Source: Cytophagales bacterium (lineage in GTDB: Bacteria; Bacteroidota; Bacteroidia; Cytophagales; Cyclobacteriaceae). From it: DNA of 56,379 nucleotides. The number at the start of each line of letters is the position of its first letter. The first letter of the stretch is position 1. The DNA lies in the NCBI GenBank assembly GCA_016124425.1, contig WGNT01000088.1, positions 1 to 56,379 on the forward strand, read 5' to 3'. Below the pieces are notes generated by a model that was not told where the DNA came from, searched no databases, and was given only the letters and a program-made list of their open reading frames with translations. Made by a program: the position numbers and the translations under genes. Positions 17,186 through 26,457 of the stretch are shown here, one piece after another.

Positions 17186-17553
17186 AATGACCTCACAGAA
17201 TGTGGAGTTGACTACGGAGCCGACACACGCGATGCAAAGAGGTTATTCTTCGGGTGTTATTTTCCGGAGAATTGGTAAAGGATACCCTAAAAGCCACGTA
17301 TATTGTTATTGGCAGTACAAGTAACTGTCTTGCGCTTTGGCTACAAAAGCGTAAAGCATTTCTACCGCCTTACAAACAGATTGCAGTATAATACCGATCA
17401 AATACCTTATTAACAAGCTGCTATCTGTGAACCTTCCCGATTGAAGCGCAAAAGATATGATAAGATCGCCTTTACGTTGGCAATTAGCAATTAGGCTGGA
17501 ACATCAGCTTTACTCAAAATGGAAGTCTCCGAAATCGTAGAAACCAAAAGGCC

Positions 17554-18246
17554 TCAGTAATAGCCGATGGAAAAACGGTAAAAGACCTGCAATTGTGTGG
17601 CAATATCCATATTTACCCCCCGCATGTGCCAATCGTTTCCGTCCATTTCACCAAAGGGACTGAACATTGCGGTTGCTTCCAAACCTATCTCCCCATTGGT
17701 ATTATTGAGCGATTTGAAGACTCCCACCCGGAAAGGAATATAAAAATGTGCGCCAGTGGCTGAATACGAGAGCACTTCTTTTCCCGATTCCGTAAAGATA
17801 TACCGTTCATCTGTACGCTGGGAATGAAAAAAGCCGATCCCTAATCCTGAATAAACTTTGTATAGGGAGTGGAGGTAACCACTCCTATCAGGGTTAAAAT
17901 GGAAAACAGGCATGATATCACCAAAGATCAAGTTCCCTTTAAAGCCATAGGGAAGCCCTTCACTCGAAAATAACTCCTTACGACTCTCTGGAAGATAATC
18001 ACCACTGTTAAGCATTTGCCAACCAAACGTTGCTTTAATATCCAAGTACGTACTTAGACTCAAACTGTAGTCTATAGCTGCGGCAGGCAACACCATGAAT
18101 TTAAACTCTTCGTAGATCCCCGCATTATCTCCATAGAGAAAAGCAGGCCCTATACCAAATCCGAATCGGTCTGACCGGCCGTATTGTGCTACAGAAAGGG
18201 AAATTGATCCGAAAAATAATAGTACAAATACAAGAAAATTCTTCAT
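17554..18246 (-). CDS. Predicted outer-membrane barrel protein, unknown function
   Basis: I do not recognise a named family. The signal peptide MKNFLVFVLLFFGSISLSVAQ is clear. The mature part alternates short aromatic-rich strands (FGFGIGPAFLYGDN, YLDIKATFGWQMLNSG, YKVYSGLGIGFFHSQ, AHFYIPFRVGVFKSL, EIGLEATAMFSPFG) and ends in LQVFYRFSIGYY, an aromatic terminal strand as in outer-membrane barrels. 230 residues. It is a single gene with a good promoter just upstream, and a short ~17-nt leader is predicted. Confidence 0.75.
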   Translation of the reverse strand: MKNFLVFVLLFFGSISLSVAQYGRSDRFGFGIGPAFLYGDNAGIYEEFKFMVLPAAAIDYSLSLSTYLDIKATFGWQMLNSGDYLPESRKELFSSEGLPYGFKGNLIFGDIMPVFHFNPDRSGYLHSLYKVYSGLGIGFFHSQRTDERYIFTESGKEVLSYSATGAHFYIPFRVGVFKSLNNTNGEIGLEATAMFSPFGEMDGNDWHMRGVNMDIATQLQVFYRFSIGYY

Positions 18247-18269
18247 ATTTCTATAATAATAAATTTAAA

Positions 18270-18300
18270 CAAATTTAGCAAGAAATGACTGAATTACAAA
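18270..18300 (-). promoter_or_regulatory. Bacteroidota-type promoter of the barrel gene
   Basis: On the minus strand, TTTG (18297-18300), a 19-nt spacer and TAAATTTG (18270-18277), an exact fit to the Bacteroidota consensus. The predicted start of transcription is about 17 nt before the ATG at 18246. Confidence 0.8.
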
Positions 18301-18595
18301 ATATTGTATTTATTATACCGATTAATTAATCTATAATGCATTTTTTTATATACTAACAATTTTAAACAAGCAATGGTAGCCTAGGCTGGTTCGCTTGCTA
18401 ATTCTTGCATTACTACGGAGGGCTTGGACCATAGGACCACCATTCCGTAGGATTTGTGCCTTTAAGGGGAGCCCCAAATAGAACGTAAGCGGTTTTTTTT
18501 CGCCCAATGAAGCCCCCTAGTATATTTTTTTTTGGCCATTTCAGCCGCTGATTCAAACTAGTAAGCCCGGATCAGCGGGAAGTCGGGGTAAAAAA
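18301..18595. other. Non-coding stretch with two inverted repeats
   Basis: CTACGGA (18413-18419) pairs with TCCGTAG (18444-18450), and CCGCTGAT (18545-18552) pairs with ATCAGCGG (18571-18578). Long T-runs at about 18490 and 18527 are not directly attached to either stem. The second repeat lies just past the stop of the DUF4494 gene and might act in transcript ending, although no T-tract follows it on that strand. Confidence 0.4.
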
Positions 18596-19090
18596 TTATT
18601 CCCCTGGCATTACTTCTGACAGGGGTTTCAGATTCTCTGGAACGGGTGGGTTCAGGTCATCATCTTTCTCGTACGGGAAGATTTCTACAATTGGGCTCTC
18701 CACTACCTCTGGTACATTGAAGGAGACCAGCATATTGCTTAAGCTTTCGTAAATCCGATCATATGCCTCTTTGACATTATGGGCAGTCACCAACATAAAC
18801 TGAGTGACTTTTTTTTCTTTACCGCTATCGGCATCTGCTACGATGTAGGTGATCTTGCATTTATGCCATATATCTATGTCTTCGTAGAAGAACACATCGA
18901 CAAAATTGCTTTTGCTGATGTTAGTGACCTGAAAATCACCGCGAATCACGGAACCAAGCATATCATAGATCCTTGCTTCTGCTTCCGTAAAAGAAACGGC
19001 ATCAACTAGATACTGTTCTGAGACATTTTTTAGCAATCCTTGCTCATTTTCCTTCGCGTATTTTACTTTGCACAGAAACCAGATTCTCAT
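18596..19090 (-). CDS. DUF4494 domain protein
   Basis: Small cytosolic protein family of unknown function found across Bacteroidota. The family pattern is visible: MRIWFLCKVKYAKENEQG at the N-terminus, a central VSFTEAEARIYDML and FFYEDIDIWHKCKITY, then VTAHNVKEAYDRIYESL, and an acidic proline-rich tail. The start is taken as the ATG at 19090 (164 residues), because the family begins at MRIWF; an upstream in-frame start would add 17 residues. It has no signal peptide or membrane segment. Single gene. Confidence 0.85.
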   Translation of the reverse strand: MRIWFLCKVKYAKENEQGLLKNVSEQYLVDAVSFTEAEARIYDMLGSVIRGDFQVTNISKSNFVDVFFYEDIDIWHKCKITYIVADADSGKEKKVTQFMLVTAHNVKEAYDRIYESLSNMLVSFNVPEVVESPIVEIFPYEKDDDLNPPVPENLKPLSEVMPGE

Positions 19091-19112
19091 GATACTTTTT
19101 TGTTTGACGGCA

Positions 19113-19142
19113 CGAAGGTAAAGGTAATTATACAAAAGCAAA
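19113..19142 (-). promoter_or_regulatory. Possible promoter of the DUF4494 gene
   Basis: Minus strand: TTTG (19139-19142), an 18-nt spacer, TACCTTCG (19113-19120), one mismatch from TAnnTTTG. This would put the transcript start about 15-20 nt before the ATG at 19090. Confidence 0.4.
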
Positions 19143-19345
19143 AGTGCTTTATGACATTCCTTCTACCCTATGGCTGCAGTGAGTCCTTTAAGCGGTTTAG
19201 GTCCTAGATGATTTTAAAAAAAAGGTAGCGATCGTTGATGTCACTGCTGATTTACGGAGTACTCTTACTGACTTTTCTTCCGGTTTTATTCATAAACAGC
19301 GACAAGGTTCTCCTTTGCTGTGGATGCAATGTCCAATATCCCGGT

Positions 19346-20011
19346 TTACCTCCCTTTTGTTGAAATTAGTTTCGCAATGACGACCGCGGGATAAAGCATA
19401 CCTACCATTGAAAGGAAAACGGAAAGCATCTTGGCCTGAATGTTCAGCGGATAAAGATCCCCAAAGCCAACTGTGCTTATCGTAGTTAAGCTGAAGTAGA
19501 TAAAATGCCCATAATCACCATCTCCTCCAACCATATCCAAGCCACCAATGGAATCTCCATAGTGCAGGTGGATGATCTCGAACCCAAAGGCACCCACTAA
19601 AGCCAATGATAGATACACGTTTACCGCACCAATTATCCGATGGACATTAACCTGATCATCGCGGAATAATAGATTGATATTAATTACAATAAATAGAATT
19701 AGATTGATAACAATAACAACTCGCTCCAAAAAATAAAACTCCAAAGCACTGTCACTGAACCGGATCAACCGCAATATCAAGTGAATACAAAGCATGGTAA
19801 TAGATGCGATCGTAGAAAAAATATCTCTCGCAGAAAAAATTCCGACGAAAAATAAGATGATGAACATCAAATTTAGCAAAACCGTGCTGTCTCTTTCCCT
19901 GTCTATTAGTATGGGCAAAATAAACGCCGTGATTAACAGCATCACCAACAAGGATATAAATGAGGCGTCTGATTCCCAGTAGGTCTTAAATCTTTTAAAA
20001 AGAACTTTCAT
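19346..20011 (-). CDS. Potassium-channel-like ion channel protein
   Basis: Predicted inner-membrane K+ channel. Six hydrophobic segments fit in 221 residues. The pore loop is HFIYFSLTTISTVGFGDLYPLN, whose TVGFGD is a potassium selectivity filter. Only a few residues follow the last helix, so there is no cytoplasmic RCK/TrkA-N regulatory domain, and no clear arginine-rich voltage sensor is seen. It lies downstream of the MBL-rhodanese gene on the same strand but is separated from it by a terminator, so it is probably transcribed alone. Confidence 0.88.
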   Translation of the reverse strand: MKVLFKRFKTYWESDASFISLLVMLLITAFILPILIDRERDSTVLLNLMFIILFFVGIFSARDIFSTIASITMLCIHLILRLIRFSDSALEFYFLERVVIVINLILFIVININLLFRDDQVNVHRIIGAVNVYLSLALVGAFGFEIIHLHYGDSIGGLDMVGGDGDYGHFIYFSLTTISTVGFGDLYPLNIQAKMLSVFLSMVGMLYPAVVIAKLISTKGR

Positions 20012-20106
20012 CGTGTTTCTGCTACAAGTACTTATTGTCCTTCAAATTGCCTAAAAGTGGGTTACTGAACGCCGTGTCTTTTACTACTTTGAAAGTAAAT
20101 ATCACC

Positions 20107-20143
20107 AAAAAAACCGGCTTTCTGATAAGAAGGCCGGTTTTTT
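20107..20143 (-). terminator. Terminator of the MBL-rhodanese gene
   Basis: Read on the minus strand: AACCGGCCTT / AAAGCCGGTT, a stem of about 10 bp with one mismatch, then TTTTT. It lies about 30 bp past the stop of the upstream MBL-rhodanese gene. Confidence 0.88.
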
Positions 20144-20174
20144 GATTGTTGAATTGTCAGCTTTGATGGTAAAA

Positions 20175-21572
20175 TTAAACGCTTAATTCCTTGGATTTAC
20201 TCCAGGATGCCCATCCACCGGCAAAATTTTCCACATTGTGAAAACCTTTTGCGCGTAGGATGGAGTAGGCTATTGCAGCCCTAGCGCCACTTTGGCAATG
20301 GACAATTACTCGCTTTTCGCGTGACACCTTGTTCAAGTTATCAGGCAACGTACCAATGTAAAGGTTATCAGCTCCTTCGATATGTCCTCCTTTGAATTCG
20401 GACTGATTTCTTACATCGATGATCTGAATATCAGCCGAATCAATCAAATTGGACACAGCTTCTTTACTTATAGGCGAATAGCTCAGTAATTGACCGTCGC
20501 TGAAGTCATGTAGTTGCTCGGGGGTGATGAACCCAAAGGCATCATCCATTCCTATGCGCATTAGTTTTCTAGAGAGGTCTTCCGCCTGATTTTCTGCTGC
20601 GATCAAAACAAACGGAGTGCCGTATGCCATGAACCAGCCCATCCACGTAGAAAATGTCTGGGTATTGGGTATGTTATATGTACCTTCCATGAATCCATTA
20701 GCAAATTCCGATGGCGTTCTAGTATCGATAACTTGGATACCTTGGTCCTTGGCGTTTTCGAACGCAGTGCGATCAAGCTTCTTGATGGTAGGGACTGCCG
20801 TAACTAGGTTCCGTTCTACTTTATTCAACTTCTTCATCATTGCGAAATATTTCGGAGGTTCAGGTTGACCTGATAGTAGCTCTTTTGTAAAGGCTTTTTT
20901 ATCGTTCAGTAGCTTTAATGCCCAATTTCGGAGTTTCTCGTACCCCACGGTAGACATGGGAACAGCTCCCAGCGATTTTCCACAGGCAGATCCTGCGCCG
21001 TGTCCTGGCCAGATTTGGATATAATCCTCCAGCTTCATGAAATCCGTCAGCGACTCAAAAAGCTGTTCAGCACCAATTTCTTGTGTGCCTTTCATTCCAG
21101 CGGCCTGTTCAAGGAGATCTGGACGGCCGACATCGCCTACAAACACGAAATCTCCGGTGAACAACATCACTGGATCGGTAGTAGCTAGGGGATCTGTAAG
21201 CAGGAAACTTATATGTTCTGGAGTGTGCCCCGGGGTATGCAAGACATCGAACGTTAAATTTCCAACGGTAATGGTATCACCGTGCTTTAATTTATTGTTT
21301 GGAAAGTCATATTTCCAGTGCTCATCCCCTTCGTCTGATAGGTAAAGTTCGGCACCTGTCAGTGCAGCTAGTTCCCTTGAACCACAGAGGAAATCCGCAT
21401 GGATGTGAGTTTCCAAGATATGGGTGATTTTAAGATTATTTGCCTCTGCGATCCGCAGGTAGGTGTCTACATCTCGTTTAGGATCAATTACTGCGGCCAC
21501 TCCTCCAGCTTGACACCCTATTACATAACTGGCTTGAGCCAGGCTTTTGTCATAAACTAATTCGAAGAACAT
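20175..21572 (-). CDS. MBL-fold hydrolase fused to two rhodanese domains (persulfide dioxygenase-like)
   Basis: Probably a sulfur-metabolism enzyme: ETHE1-like persulfide dioxygenases oxidise glutathione persulfide, and a rhodanese domain handles sulfane sulfur. Residues 1-250 are a metallo-beta-lactamase domain with THIHADFLCGSRELA, HTPGHTPEH, FTGDFVFVGDVGRPDLL and the GHGAGSACGKSLG block typical of this subgroup. A first rhodanese domain (from VIDTRTPSEF) has no cysteine in its active loop. The second (IIDVRNQSEF onward) has C426 in HCQSGARA. 465 residues total; no signal peptide. Single gene with its own terminator. Confidence 0.9.
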   Translation of the reverse strand: MFFELVYDKSLAQASYVIGCQAGGVAAVIDPKRDVDTYLRIAEANNLKITHILETHIHADFLCGSRELAALTGAELYLSDEGDEHWKYDFPNNKLKHGDTITVGNLTFDVLHTPGHTPEHISFLLTDPLATTDPVMLFTGDFVFVGDVGRPDLLEQAAGMKGTQEIGAEQLFESLTDFMKLEDYIQIWPGHGAGSACGKSLGAVPMSTVGYEKLRNWALKLLNDKKAFTKELLSGQPEPPKYFAMMKKLNKVERNLVTAVPTIKKLDRTAFENAKDQGIQVIDTRTPSEFANGFMEGTYNIPNTQTFSTWMGWFMAYGTPFVLIAAENQAEDLSRKLMRIGMDDAFGFITPEQLHDFSDGQLLSYSPISKEAVSNLIDSADIQIIDVRNQSEFKGGHIEGADNLYIGTLPDNLNKVSREKRVIVHCQSGARAAIAYSILRAKGFHNVENFAGGWASWSKSKELSV

Positions 21573-21869
21573 AATATCATGTATTTTAAAGTTTTGAATC
21601 TGGTTTGAGTTTATTCATCGTCGGAAAACGGTTCCTTACCTTATGCTATACTCCCATACCGAGAATCACCCCACAAATTTCACGTCTTTATGTAAGCAAG
21701 TCGGTGACTTTGATTACTGAAGGTCTCGAAATACCAATTATTTATTTTAGGATCAGAAAAAAGGTAGGGATTTTGCTAGAAAAAGGTCCGTCCTCAGACC
21801 GAACGATACATCGAAAGATGTGCCAAAACAACCGGTGGACATTAACTTGCAACTATAAGAGGTTCTCAT
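21573..21869. other. Divergent intergenic region
   Basis: About 300 bp between the MBL-rhodanese gene and the UDG-like gene. No convincing promoter boxes with correct spacing, hairpins or reading frames were found. Confidence 0.5.
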
Positions 21870-22442
21870 ATGCAAGAGCTACTAGAACGGATTTCCATGT
21901 GTACCCTCTGCGCATCTAACTTGCCACTTGGGCCTAAACCTGTTCTCCGTGTGAGCAGTACTAGCAAGATTCTGATTGTGGGGCAAGCCCCTGGTACCAA
22001 AGTACATGCCTCAGGCGTTCCATGGGATGACCTTAGTGGAAAGGAATTAAGAAGGTGGTTGGATGTAGATCCCGGTGTGTTTTATGACGCTTCTATCTTT
22101 GGGATTATGCCAATGGGCTTTTGCTATCCCGGAAGGGGAAAGGGCGGTGATCTACCGCCAAGAAAGGAATGTGCTCCAACGTGGCACACATCAGTCTTAC
22201 GTGAAATGCCTCAGATTGAATTGGTATTGCTGATCGGACAATATGCCCAACGGTACTATTTGGCCCTTAATAAAAAGCAAAGTCTGACGACTACTGTAAA
22301 AAATTTCGAGGCCTATCTTCCAAGGTATTTTCCGTTGGTACATCCCTCTCCCCGCAATAAATTATGGCAACGTAAAAATCCATGGTTCGAGGAAAAGGTG
22401 GTGCCGGCTTTAAGACATCGTGTACATGGGTTACTTGGATGA
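21870..22442 (+). CDS. Uracil-DNA glycosylase superfamily protein with four-cysteine Fe-S pattern
   Basis: Likely base-excision-repair enzyme, or a relative, of the UDG superfamily (COG1573 type). Four cysteines are spaced C11-x2-C14 and C85-x15-C101, the spacing used for a [4Fe-4S] cluster in family 4 UDGs. Motif 1 reads GQAPG (residues 38-42) where family 4 has GEAPG, and motif 2 reads HPSPRN (H158). These differ from classical families, so uracil removal is not certain. 190 residues is normal. Single gene, convergent with DUF4202. Confidence 0.8.
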   Translation: MQELLERISMCTLCASNLPLGPKPVLRVSSTSKILIVGQAPGTKVHASGVPWDDLSGKELRRWLDVDPGVFYDASIFGIMPMGFCYPGRGKGGDLPPRKECAPTWHTSVLREMPQIELVLLIGQYAQRYYLALNKKQSLTTTVKNFEAYLPRYFPLVHPSPRNKLWQRKNPWFEEKVVPALRHRVHGLLG

Positions 22443-22580
22443 CTCCCTCAATTTGTGCATTCCATCTCAGGCTTAAAACAACCTTGCTACGCTGTATTTG
22501 CATTTATCGTGATTCCTTTTTCATTGATACTACGTATTTTCCAACCCGCCATGTGCTCAAGAAAGCCGCATTTTTTGAGA

Positions 22581-23171
22581 CTAGTCAACCAGAGCCTTTC
22601 CGATTAGTTTTAGGGCCTTTTCAGTATGTTCCATCAGCATAGCGGCCTGATGGCCTTTTTCCGACATCTTTTGCCATGTTTTTTTGATGATTTGGACGAT
22701 TTTCTCTTCCTCCTGGGCGTGTTTATCAATGAACTCGTCGAAGTAAAACGCTAGAAACACCAGACACACCACATCTTCCAGAACCTGTGCCTCTGGATCT
22801 GCTTTTAGCCTTCGCTTGTTTATTAGGTCTTCTACCCGCTTAATCTCTTCAATAGAATAGCCACTTTCTGTCATAAGTTGGGCCGCTAAGGTGCCGTGAA
22901 ACCTCTTGAGGTCAGAGCGCCACAGCAAATATCCCTTTCTGTCCATGGGATAGGATTCTCTAGGGATGCTCCAACGTTTAATATGCTGGGCGCGCACGGC
23001 AATTTGCAATACCTCTGAGGCATTGGGTTCAAACTTGAGTAACATTTCGCTCATGCGTTGGCTATAAAGGAGCTCCTTTGGCACCATTAGGCCATCACTT
23101 ACTTCAAGATGGGGATCCTCAGCGTTTATACGGTCAATTTCTTCCAAAACGTCGTTAAATCTATTCATCAT
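22581..23171 (-). CDS. DUF4202 domain protein
   Basis: Cytosolic, mostly helical protein of unknown function. The family features are visible: DVLEEIDRINAEDP at the N-terminus, ELLYSQRMSEMLLKF, then AVRAQHIKRWSIPRESYPMDRKGYLLWR and DVVCLVFLAFYFDEF. The conserved histidines and acidic residues (QHIKRW, FYFDEF) look like an HD-like metal or phosphate site, but no activity is established. The first codon may be either of two adjacent Met residues (23171 or 23168). Single gene. Confidence 0.85.
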   Translation of the reverse strand: MMNRFNDVLEEIDRINAEDPHLEVSDGLMVPKELLYSQRMSEMLLKFEPNASEVLQIAVRAQHIKRWSIPRESYPMDRKGYLLWRSDLKRFHGTLAAQLMTESGYSIEEIKRVEDLINKRRLKADPEAQVLEDVVCLVFLAFYFDEFIDKHAQEEEKIVQIIKKTWQKMSEKGHQAAMLMEHTEKALKLIGKALVD

Positions 23172-23346
23172 AGGTGGTTGAATTATCCGACAATTACTAA
23201 TGGACTATTTCCTAAACAAGCTATTGATTTATTTGATACGCACATAAAACCCTCGATGTTAAGGAAACTTTAAGCGTATCTGGCCACAATCAGCCAAGCG
23301 TGAGAAGTTGGTTATTTAGGGACTTTTACAACGGAGTAGGCCTTAC

Positions 23347-25377
23347 TTAATCTAAACTAATTGTTTTCTCAAAAGCTTCAAGAGCCTCTGTTTTGCCTAC
23401 AAGATATAGTACATCCCCCAGTTTTAGTTTGGTATCCCCTGTAATTTCTGTCTCCGTGTTGCCTTCACGTTTTATCGCAACGAGGTTGACACCGGCTCTT
23501 TCGCGCAATTTCACATCTTTTATGGCTGAGCCCAAATAAGGGCCGGAATCTTTTTCAATTTTTATGCTGACGAAATTGATCTCAGGGATATCGAGCGCCA
23601 AACCGGTGGAGTTGTCCATTGAGGAATAGCGGAACATTTCGTAATTATGGGAACGCACATCCGTGGTAAAAGCCTCAATGCTTTTACGCGGTACAAGATA
23701 CTTACTTAATACTCTGGTAAAGATTTCGATCGATGTTTCAAACTCCTCTGGAATTACTTCATCTGCGCCTAGATGGAGCAGATGTTCAATCTCATTTACG
23801 TATCGGGTTCGGACGATTATACAGTTGTTGTGATTGTAATCGCGAACGTTGATCACTATCCCTCTCGTAGCGTCATTATTTGATATAGCGATTACGACCA
23901 CTCTGGCCTTATGAATGTTTACATGTTCCAATACTGTGCCATTTGCAGCATCTCCAAAGACAATAGGTTCACCATTAGCCGCTTCCCTGCGTACGGTTTC
24001 GGGATTCATTTCGATAATGGCATAGGGGATATGGGCACTTTTAGCAGCCTTCGCGAGGTTTTTTCCGTTTAGCCCGTAGCCAATAATCACCAGGTGATCG
24101 CTCAGCGACTCTTCGTCCAGATCTCCCAAAGGAATTTCATTTTTTGGATCTAATTTATTTTTTATTGTAGAGGGTATTGGTGCATTTAGAATTCTGCATG
24201 CCAAATCTTCCCGATTTTTCAAGATAAAGGGGGTAACGGCCATGGTCAGGATGGATACGGCAAGGAAGTATTGATAGGTAGTGGGATCTAAAAGGTCGTA
24301 CTTCAATCCTTCTTTTGCTAACAACAGGGAAAATTCACCCACTTGAAAGATCGAAAAACCTACTATAAATGCCTCCTTAAAGCTTGCTCCTATTGCCCTT
24401 ACTGCCAATGTAGCTGCGATGAATTTCCCTATGAAGGTAAGTAGGACAAGCCCGATGATTACAAAAATGTGTTCATATAAAAACGTGACGTCGAATAACA
24501 TACCTACCGAAACGAAGAAAAAACTCAGGAAAATTTCCCTAAAAGGAAGAATTTTCCCTGTCGCGTGGTGACTATATTCTGATTCGCTGATGATTAGCCC
24601 TGCGAGGAAGGCACCTAAGCCTAATGATAATCCAAGCAATGACGTGGCATATGCTACGGCAAAACAGGTTACAATGATGCTCAATAAAAACAATTCTTCG
24701 TTCCTGGTCTTCGCAACCCTATAAAGTAATTTCGGAATGATGTATTTGGCACCGAAGATAGTCAAAACGATAACCAACCCTCCTTTTAAAGCTAAAAAGA
24801 GCAATGAAAGTAGGATGTTGTCCGATTCTCCTGCAAGCATAGGGGTAAATAAGACGAAGGGGACAATTATAATGTCCTGAAAGATCAGAATGGCAAGTGT
24901 GGTCCTTCCTGAAATGGTGTTCACCTGTCCGGCCTCCTGAAGTAGTTTAAGAACGATTGCGGTGCTACTCAGCGCAAAAAGAAATCCAAAGAAGACGGCA
25001 ATGTTCCAATCAAAACCAAACAAATAACTCGCAAGGGTGGTAAATACTATGGTAAGTACTACCTGTAGTGTCCCGCCGATAAACACAGCCTTTTTAATTG
25101 CCATGAGGCTTTTTAGGGAAAACTCCATTCCTATGACAAACAATAATAGGATTACACCAATCTCTGACAGCACATCCACAGCGGTAGAAGCGTCCACCCA
25201 AGACAACCCATAGGGTCCCGCTATTGCTCCTGTTAGCAGATAACCTATGATGGTAGGTATTTTTAGCCTCATGAAAAGTAGGATTACGAGCATAGCTAAA
25301 CCGAATATCACCACTATATCGGATAAAAGAGGTATTTGAACGGCGGCTAATAGAAAATGGGGTGTTAGAAAATTCAT
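23347..25377 (-). CDS. CPA2 cation:proton antiporter with TrkA-N and TrkA-C domains (Kef-type)
   Basis: Inner-membrane monovalent cation/proton exchanger, probably K+ efflux or pH control. The first ~390 residues are the 12-13-helix Na_H_Exchanger domain (GYLLTGAIAGPYGLSW, SSTAIVLKLLQEAGQ, LILFQDIIIVP-like stretch, GAFLAGLIISES). A cytoplasmic Rossmann RCK domain follows with VIIGYGLNGKNLAKAA, then a TrkA-C domain occupies the last ~80 residues (LKLGDVLYLVGKTEAL). 676 residues is normal for KefB/C-like proteins. No KefF/G-type quinone reductase is adjacent. Single gene. Confidence 0.92.
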   Translation of the reverse strand: MNFLTPHFLLAAVQIPLLSDIVVIFGLAMLVILLFMRLKIPTIIGYLLTGAIAGPYGLSWVDASTAVDVLSEIGVILLLFVIGMEFSLKSLMAIKKAVFIGGTLQVVLTIVFTTLASYLFGFDWNIAVFFGFLFALSSTAIVLKLLQEAGQVNTISGRTTLAILIFQDIIIVPFVLFTPMLAGESDNILLSLLFLALKGGLVIVLTIFGAKYIIPKLLYRVAKTRNEELFLLSIIVTCFAVAYATSLLGLSLGLGAFLAGLIISESEYSHHATGKILPFREIFLSFFFVSVGMLFDVTFLYEHIFVIIGLVLLTFIGKFIAATLAVRAIGASFKEAFIVGFSIFQVGEFSLLLAKEGLKYDLLDPTTYQYFLAVSILTMAVTPFILKNREDLACRILNAPIPSTIKNKLDPKNEIPLGDLDEESLSDHLVIIGYGLNGKNLAKAAKSAHIPYAIIEMNPETVRREAANGEPIVFGDAANGTVLEHVNIHKARVVVIAISNNDATRGIVINVRDYNHNNCIIVRTRYVNEIEHLLHLGADEVIPEEFETSIEIFTRVLSKYLVPRKSIEAFTTDVRSHNYEMFRYSSMDNSTGLALDIPEINFVSIKIEKDSGPYLGSAIKDVKLRERAGVNLVAIKREGNTETEITGDTKLKLGDVLYLVGKTEALEAFEKTISLD

Positions 25378-25649
25378 TATTTTTAATTTAAATTACCTTT
25401 AAAATTACCAATTCTATCGTGAATTAATGATTTTTTTGACAAAATTTGAGAATTATCGGTTTGCCGCTCCGTATTACCTCAACTGGATCTTTCGTATGGG
25501 CCTGTTGCGTAGACGACGAATTATCTTCAGTAGGTTGGTGATCCACTGTATTCGTTTTAGGATCGACCCCACAGCCTTCGAAGCATTATCAGGAGAAACG
25601 CTTCTCCAAGAAAAGAATCTAAGGTCATTTACTACGTCCGGTAAAAATA

Positions 25650-26129
25650 CTAATAGGCAAGACCAAGCTTTCTGTAGATGAAATGCATTAGCCAAGCAGG
25701 TCCGATTAGAAGAAATTGAAGATCTTGAAAAAAAGAGGGTTTTTTCCCCTCGATTTTATGACCATAAAACTGAAGGATCCAGGCTAAGACAAAGATAAGT
25801 AGACAAATTGACCAAAGAGGTACAGCCGACGAGATGGATAAAAAGTTAGCTAAAGACAGACTCATTGCAGAAAAAAGGAGCATACCTAGAGTCAACGGTG
25901 GAGATATTGTCCAATAATAAATCAAAACAACCAGCAAGACAAAGGTCGCCCAGTTGGCAAAACTTCCTAAAAGGAACTCAAGTCCCCGAATAGGGCCCGG
26001 AGGAATACTGTATATCAGCCCTACGATGCTGAAGAAAATCGCCGGTACACAGATCCAGTGTATAAGTTTGTTGAAGGGGTGTGTATGACTTACCCCATAT
26101 GCAGCCAGTAACTGATCGATTTTTCTCAT
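25650..26129 (-). CDS. Mpo1-like DUF962 membrane protein
   Basis: Small integral membrane protein of the family containing yeast Mpo1, an iron-dependent dioxygenase acting on 2-hydroxy fatty acids. The signature histidines are present: AAYGVSHTHPFNKLIHWICVP at the N-terminus and FYGHKIEGKKPSFFQDLQFLLIGPAWLM at the C-terminus, with four hydrophobic segments between them. 159 residues is typical. Whether the bacterial protein has the yeast activity is inference. Single gene. Confidence 0.88.
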   Translation of the reverse strand: MRKIDQLLAAYGVSHTHPFNKLIHWICVPAIFFSIVGLIYSIPPGPIRGLEFLLGSFANWATFVLLVVLIYYWTISPPLTLGMLLFSAMSLSLANFLSISSAVPLWSICLLIFVLAWILQFYGHKIEGKKPSFFQDLQFLLIGPAWLMHFIYRKLGLAY

Positions 26130-26457
26130 AGTAAGGATAGTTTGAACAATATATACCTCTTAAATTTAAACATAAAATGAATAATAGCGAAGATGGATTC
26201 ACAATAATCTTTCTATCTGGCGGATGTGCCCCTTTTTATTGAGGGAAAGCAATCGCTAAAAACCCTGCATAATCCATTTTAGATAAACCGCTAGTAGTCT
26301 TCCGTCAACCATAATTTCTGAACTGTTTCAGCACTTGACACATAGTATACTTAGCCCCTAAATTGATTTTGCATAAAGCGGAATCCTCGGTAGGTAAACT
26401 GGATAATCCATATTTTTTTATACATTTAGGTTTCACTTTATAACTCTTACAAACCGC
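26130..26457. other. Divergent intergenic region upstream of nhaC
   Basis: About 330 bp between the DUF962 gene and nhaC. It must carry both promoters, but no pair of boxes matches the Bacteroidota consensus with good spacing. No reading frame or stable hairpin is evident. Confidence 0.5.

Larger units (their letters stand above)
16955..17553. other. Intergenic region holding leader copy C and a hairpin
   Basis: About 600 bp without a convincing gene. It holds the third leader copy, whose ATG at 17180 opens only a 32-codon frame with no signal-peptide or domain character. After it, 17280-17550 shows no protein-like frame or RNA structure that I can recognise. It may be the remains of a lost gene. 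Confidence 0.5.

Noticed and set aside
25427-25695. Overlapping open frames of 73-84 codons between the CPA2 antiporter and DUF962 genes
   Set aside because: They overlap each other and the DUF962 3' end, are rich in Arg/Leu/Ile without pattern, and resemble no family.
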